From contig JAGVUJ010000248.1 in assembly GCA_019136325.1 (NCBI GenBank), positions 1-8,601 on the forward strand: a stretch of 8,601 nt of DNA, given 5' to 3'. Numbering within the stretch: the first letter of the stretch is position 1; each line of letters opens with the position of its first letter. A program made the position numbers and the translations under genes. Origin of the DNA: Deltaproteobacteria bacterium (lineage in GTDB: Bacteria; Desulfobacterota; Syntrophia; Syntrophales; Smithellaceae). The notes under the pieces are model-generated. The model was not told the origin of the DNA and searched no databases. It saw only the letters and a program-made list of their open reading frames with translations. Shown here in pieces: positions 5,869 to 8,601 of this stretch.

Positions 5869-6354
5869 TTATTTCTTTCGGGATCTGGCTTTTCTTCCCG
5901 GTTTGCCGGCCGGTGATGACAAATCACTCGCGCAATGAATATGTTCTTCGACGTATTTCCTGAACCTGTCACAGCCGTCTTTATAGACGGCAGCCAATTT
6001 TTCCGCCGCTACTTTAAAATCATCCGGCATCCAGGTGGCCTGATCCAAAAAATCCTTGAACAGTTGCTCATTTTGTTCCTGAAACTTCAGCATGGCATGA
6101 TAGTCGAAAAAAGCTTCCGCTCTGGCATAACCTTCATCCATATCGCGTTTGAACGTTTCACGATTTTTTTTATATTCATCACTCCAATGCCGGATAAATT
6201 TCTTCCCTGCCTCATCCATCCCCGGCATACGATCCACAAAAGGGGTCAGCATCTTTTCCGTCTGATCCTGAAACATCGCCATCAGGGAAAAGCAACCGTC
6301 AAAAAAAGTTTTATTCACACCCATCATCTGTTGCAGGATTTTTTGTTTTTCCAC
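5869..6354 (-). CDS. Phasin-like helical protein with internal duplication
   Basis: This 161-residue soluble protein lacks a signal peptide or membrane segment and is predicted almost entirely helical and amphipathic. It ends in a basic Lys/Arg tail (KPGRKARSRKK, 151-161) like those of some granule- or DNA-associated phasins. Two halves align without gaps at an offset of 63 residues: FQDQTEKMLTPFVD (28-41) with FQEQNEQLFKDFLD (91-104), and YKKNRETFKRDMDE (61-74) with YKDGCDRFRKYVEE (124-137). Start choice: a GTG at 6354 is preceded by AAGGAA (6361-6366) at 6 nt; the internal ATGs at codons 10-11 have no such support. It converges on the antiporter gene and lies 83 nt beyond the DUF6515-like gene. 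A role at polyhydroxyalkanoate granules is an inference from general character and the nearby (R)-specific hydratase. I cannot name a family with certainty. Confidence 0.72.
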   Translation of the reverse strand: MEKQKILQQMMGVNKTFFDGCFSLMAMFQDQTEKMLTPFVDRMPGMDEAGKKFIRHWSDEYKKNRETFKRDMDEGYARAEAFFDYHAMLKFQEQNEQLFKDFLDQATWMPDDFKVAAEKLAAVYKDGCDRFRKYVEEHIHCASDLSSPAGKPGRKARSRKK

Positions 6355-6366
6355 AGTCGATTCCTT

Positions 6367-6382
6367 CAGCCCCCAAGGGCTG
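6367..6382 (-). promoter_or_regulatory. Hairpin abutting the ribosome binding site of the phasin-like gene
   Basis: The perfect 6-bp inverted repeat CAGCCC/GGGCTG with a 4-nt loop ends exactly where the Shine-Dalgarno AAGGAA (6361-6366) of the minus-strand gene begins. Read on the plus strand it is followed by TTTT and would resemble a short terminator, but no plus-strand gene ends here. It may tune translation or stability of the minus-strand message. Confidence 0.35.
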
Positions 6383-6437
6383 TTTTCATGAACGGGTGGA
6401 GAAGATGAGTAAACGTTTTTTCGTCCGCTTCACGTTA

Positions 6438-7181
6438 TTATTTTACGGCATATCCGCGGCTTTCCAGGCAGGCCGCAATGGCGCGTCTGTATTCTGCTCG
6501 TCCCTGCATCACCTCATCAGCAGAACGATCTGAAGAAATTTGCGTCGGATCATAATCGGTCTGCTCCAGCGCCCACTGATGGCACTCATACCGATCCAAA
6601 TCACGCTGTTTCTCGCTCTGCCCCTTGCTGGGATAGACAAAGAGCTGGTCATCCATGAACTCTTCATCTTCATCGTCTGGAACCGGAGGATTTTCCATGA
6701 CCTCCGCCTGAGGCGGATTAACAACCACATAGCCTCCCGGAGTTTGTGTGTAATAGGTTCCATTCGCATAGTAGTACGGTATGCCCTGCACCCGGACGGT
6801 GGTGTAAAAGAGAGGTAAAAACGGCACAAAAATTCCGATCGGCGGAGCAATCACTTCATAGAGTCCACGGTACGGCCTGTACCAGACGCCATGCGAAGTG
6901 GAATAATAACGATGGCTGCCGTGACGGATCACCCGGTGATCCCGGGGAAGCGATCTGAAATAATGGCCACGGGCGGGGTAGGAGCGATTATGGCTGTAAC
7001 GCGCATCAAAATATTTCTTCTGGTGAAATGTCGCTCCTCTTTTGACAGTGCGTACGGACGATTTTTGGGAAGGCTGCGCCTGTGATTCATGGACAGAAAC
7101 CCATGCACCCGTGAAAATCAGCATTAATAAGGAAAGGACAACGGCAAAACATTTTTTAAAGTTGAAATTTCCTGAAATCAT
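6438..7181 (-). CDS. DUF6515-like exported protein
   Basis: This 247-residue exported protein of unknown function begins with a signal peptide (basic FNFKK then hydrophobic core at 11-29, likely cut near SQA-Q at 35-36). It continues with a basic, Tyr/His/Arg-rich region (45-110), then a central hydrophobic plus Tyr/Gly section, IGIFVPFLPLFY to QTPGGYVVVNPP (115-157), resembling the DUF6515 pattern in which a VxYYY-GxYY-GGYVVV core follows a short hydrophobic stretch. After an acidic linker (168-178) comes a C-terminal module, FVYPSKGQSEKQRDLDRYEC (181-200) and HQWALEQTDYDP (201-212), ending RRAIAACLESRGYAVK. An ATG at 7199 is in frame, but the ATG at 7181 has AAGGAGG (7187-7193) 5 nt upstream and gives a normal signal peptide. 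It lies 24 nt downstream of the lipoprotein gene, with which it shares the C-terminal module, so the two are very probably one operon. Confidence 0.82.
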   Translation of the reverse strand: MISGNFNFKKCFAVVLSLLMLIFTGAWVSVHESQAQPSQKSSVRTVKRGATFHQKKYFDARYSHNRSYPARGHYFRSLPRDHRVIRHGSHRYYSTSHGVWYRPYRGLYEVIAPPIGIFVPFLPLFYTTVRVQGIPYYYANGTYYTQTPGGYVVVNPPQAEVMENPPVPDDEDEEFMDDQLFVYPSKGQSEKQRDLDRYECHQWALEQTDYDPTQISSDRSADEVMQGRAEYRRAIAACLESRGYAVK

Positions 7182-7205
7182 TGTAACCTCCTTGGGCATG
7201 GAAAA

Positions 7206-7790
7206 CTATTTTACCGTATACCCGCGACCTTCCATGCAGGCGGACATGGCCCGCCGAAACTGCAGGGCTTTTTTCTCCCGGCGGAAATCGCGTCCCTGAT
7301 TACGGTTGTTGTACGCCTCTTCCATTTGTCTGGCCGCTTCAACCCGGGAAGCATCGGAAATCATTCCGGCCATGGCGCCACCGGCCGCTCCGATCAACGC
7401 CCCGCCGCCGGCATGCCTCGGTCCGGCAATTAACGCACCCAACACCGCTCCGGCTATCGACATGGCCATGGTATCCTGTCCCGGCGGCGGCATGGGAACA
7501 ACACGGACGCGCTGTTCCGGCACAATAGAAGACACGCTGGGATCAAAGCCGGTTTGTTCCATGGCCCAGGTATAGCAGGCATAGTGATCACGTGATTGCA
7601 GCTCCGCAGACTGATTGCGATTGGGATAAAAATAAATTTGTGTAATGGCCCGGACATTTTCATCCGAGGACGGCCGGGTGACCATTTGTTCCTGTGGATA
7701 ATAATAACAGGAACTTAATGCAAAAATGAAGGCAAGAGAAAGAATGATCTTCCATGTTTCATTCATTCTTCCGATGAATATTCTAGGCAT
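7206..7790 (-). CDS. Glycine-zipper lipoprotein
   Basis: This 194-residue envelope lipoprotein has a hydrophobic signal segment (14-27) ending in the lipobox LSSC, with Cys28 as the acylation site. A module with IYFYPNRNQSAELQSRDHYA (52-71) and CYTWAMEQTGFDP (72-84) follows, then a Pro-rich stretch and a glycine zipper (about 111-143, SIAGAVLGALIAG...GGGALIGAAGGAMAG). This hairpin of small-residue helices is common in outer-membrane-associated lipoproteins. The protein closes with RRAMSACMEGRGYTVK, matching the end of the neighbouring exported protein. The ATG at 7790 is preceded by GGGAGG (7798-7803) at 7 nt. An in-frame ATG at codon 9 would also leave a lipoprotein signal but lacks a well-placed Shine-Dalgarno. 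It is the first gene of the minus-strand envelope operon. The molecular role is unknown; a structural or stress-related envelope function is an inference. Confidence 0.87.
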   Translation of the reverse strand: MPRIFIGRMNETWKIILSLAFIFALSSCYYYPQEQMVTRPSSDENVRAITQIYFYPNRNQSAELQSRDHYACYTWAMEQTGFDPSVSSIVPEQRVRVVPMPPPGQDTMAMSIAGAVLGALIAGPRHAGGGALIGAAGGAMAGMISDASRVEAARQMEEAYNNRNQGRDFRREKKALQFRRAMSACMEGRGYTVK

Positions 7791-7835
7791 GGTTTTTCCT
7801 CCCTGATCCTGTCAATTTTTTTCACTGTTGGCCTG

Positions 7836-7910
7836 AATAATAGCACTTTTTAATTTTTTATTAAATCAATTATAATAATTCATCAAAACGATCCGTTTTC
7901 GTTTATACTA
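7836..7910 (-). promoter_or_regulatory. AT-rich promoter region of the envelope operon
   Basis: The stretch is strongly AT-rich. On the minus strand it contains TATAAT (complement of 7869-7874) and, nearer the gene, TATTAT placed 17 nt after a weak TTTAAT. Neither has a good -35. An inverted repeat AAAACG-ATC-CGTTTT (7885-7899) lies just upstream and may be an operator. The exact promoter cannot be chosen from the sequence. Confidence 0.35.
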
Positions 7911-7940
7911 CCTGAACACGGTTCGATCATCATTTTGCAA

Positions 7941-7969
7941 TTGACATATATATTCGTTACCTTTATTTT
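7941..7969 (+). promoter_or_regulatory. Promoter of the YihY/BrkB-family gene
   Basis: TTGACA at 7941-7946 and TATTTT at 7964-7969 are separated by exactly 17 nt. Transcription would begin near 7976, about 44 nt upstream of the ATG at 8020. A Shine-Dalgarno-like CGGAGG lies at the extreme 5' end (7974-7979) with no start codon at proper distance, so it is probably not used. Confidence 0.6.
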
Positions 7970-8019
7970 TATCCGGAGGCATACAAGTTTTCGTCCAGGC
8001 AGATTTGCGGAGCGTCATT

Positions 8020-8601
8020 ATGAAGACTATCGTAAAAAAAATCCGACAGCTTGTAAATTTCATCGCCAACGACATTTGGAGAATTCGCCGCTCTCAGCTT
8101 TCTTCCGGCAAATCGTTTTTGGTCAAACAAATAAGAGTCCTGATTCTTTCCGTCAAAGGTTTTCACGAGGATAAATGTCAGTTGCGCGCATCGGCCCTGA
8201 CATTTTACGCTCTGATTTCGATTGTTCCCGTTGCCGCCATGGCCTTCGGCATTGCGAAGGGTTTCGGACTGGAAGCCGTATTGGAAACACAACTGCGAAA
8301 CAGACTGAGCGGGCAGGAGGAAATCGCTGCCAATATCATCAAATTTTCCCATTCCCTTCTGGAAAAAACCCAGGGAGGCCTTATCGCCGGCATCGGTCTG
8401 GTCATTCTAATCTGGGCTGTTTTCAAACTTCTGGGGCAGATTGAATCGTCTTTTAACGATGTCTGGAAAATAAAAGCAAAACGTTCAATCGGCCGCATGT
8501 TTGGCGATTATCTTGCTCTGATCATTATTTGTCCCGTCCTGCTCATTCTTTCCAGCAGCACAACCGTTTTCATCACCACCCAGGTGAATGTGATTCTGGA
8601 A
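8020..8601 (+). CDS. YihY/BrkB (UPF0761) family membrane protein, 3'-truncated by window
   Basis: The frame is open from the ATG at 8020 to the last base, giving 194 residues with no stop, so the gene runs out of the window. GGAG (8009-8012) lies 7 nt upstream. After a basic cytoplasmic N-terminus comes the family hallmark: a conserved Arg followed by ASALTFYALISIVPVAA (57-73). A second hydrophobic helix follows at 121-138 (IAGIGLVILIWAVFKLL), then the conserved FNDVW (145-149), and a third helix near 163-185. The family is polytopic, usually about 270-430 residues with six helices. It was once labelled ribonuclease BN by mistake; its true function is not settled, with transport or envelope roles proposed. 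It is divergently transcribed from the envelope lipoprotein operon and has its own promoter. Confidence 0.9.
   Translation, partial: MKTIVKKIRQLVNFIANDIWRIRRSQLSSGKSFLVKQIRVLILSVKGFHEDKCQLRASALTFYALISIVPVAAMAFGIAKGFGLEAVLETQLRNRLSGQEEIAANIIKFSHSLLEKTQGGLIAGIGLVILIWAVFKLLGQIESSFNDVWKIKAKRSIGRMFGDYLALIIICPVLLILSSSTTVFITTQVNVILE

Noticed and set aside
5193..5972. 259-codon open frame on the minus strand
   Set aside because: It is antisense to the well-supported antiporter gene, its product is polar and low-complexity (Asn/Gln/Lys/Arg-rich), no family pattern is seen, and it overlaps the phasin-like gene in another frame.
7182..7199. Upstream ATG (7199) for the DUF6515-like protein
   Set aside because: No Shine-Dalgarno precedes it, whereas the ATG at 7181 has a near-perfect AAGGAGG at 5 nt and gives a normal signal peptide.
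7810..7815. TTGACA on the minus strand upstream of the lipoprotein gene
   Set aside because: It lies only about 20 nt from the start codon, so any -10 at proper spacing would fall inside the gene start.
1..8601. CRISPR array, tRNA, insertion sequence, toxin-antitoxin or defence genes
   Set aside because: No regularly spaced repeats, no cloverleaf-like sequence, no transposase motifs and no short paired toxin/antitoxin frames were seen; the gene set is metabolic, transport and envelope.

Overview
The window looks like a stretch of ordinary chromosome from a Gram-negative bacterium of roughly 50% GC. Envelope lipoprotein and signal-peptide genes, an MscS channel, two crotonase-fold enzymes and a MaoC hydratase are all compatible with a Desulfobacterota (Syntrophales-like) acyl-CoA-metabolising organism. 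That placement is an inference from gene content and protein style; no marker gene is present. There are no rRNA, tRNA, CRISPR, integrase or transposase signals.

Layout. 1-417 (+): 3' part of a MaoC-type (R)-specific enoyl-CoA hydratase, cut by the window edge. It converges on 490-1257 (-), an enoyl-CoA hydratase, with a hairpin between them. A 500-bp gene-poor divergent region (1258-1757) carries a near-consensus sigma-70 promoter for the second, paralogous enoyl-CoA hydratase (1758-2525, +), which ends in a strong intrinsic terminator. Region 2526-2839 holds this terminator, a small G-rich direct repeat and a promoter. Then come a universal stress protein (2840-3250), an MscS-type mechanosensitive channel (3325-4380) and a CitMHS_2/Na+:H+ antiporter-like membrane protein (4383-5819), all on + and probably one ion/osmotic-stress operon. 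On the minus strand follow a helical, phasin-like protein made of two internal repeats (5869-6354), a DUF6515-like secreted protein (6438-7181) and a glycine-zipper lipoprotein (7206-7790). A divergent AT-rich promoter region separates these from a YihY/BrkB-family membrane protein (8020 to the window end, truncated).

How the genes may work together. The three hydratases handle acyl-CoA intermediates. The MaoC enzyme has the catalytic Asp/His pair of the (R)-specific type and the two crotonases have both catalytic Glu residues, so both stereochemical types of hydratase are close together. The stress protein, channel and antiporter form a plausible osmotic/ion homeostasis unit. The DUF6515-like and lipoprotein genes are an envelope pair that share one unusual Cys/Trp-containing module, contiguous in one and interrupted by a glycine zipper in the other.

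I did not find a convincing new defence or mobile system. The most noteworthy signals are a 41-bp perfect inverted identity between the two divergent crotonase genes (which could recombine to give in-frame chimeras), the internal duplication in the phasin-like protein, the shared split domain in the envelope pair, and the reuse of one terminator stem after neighbouring genes.
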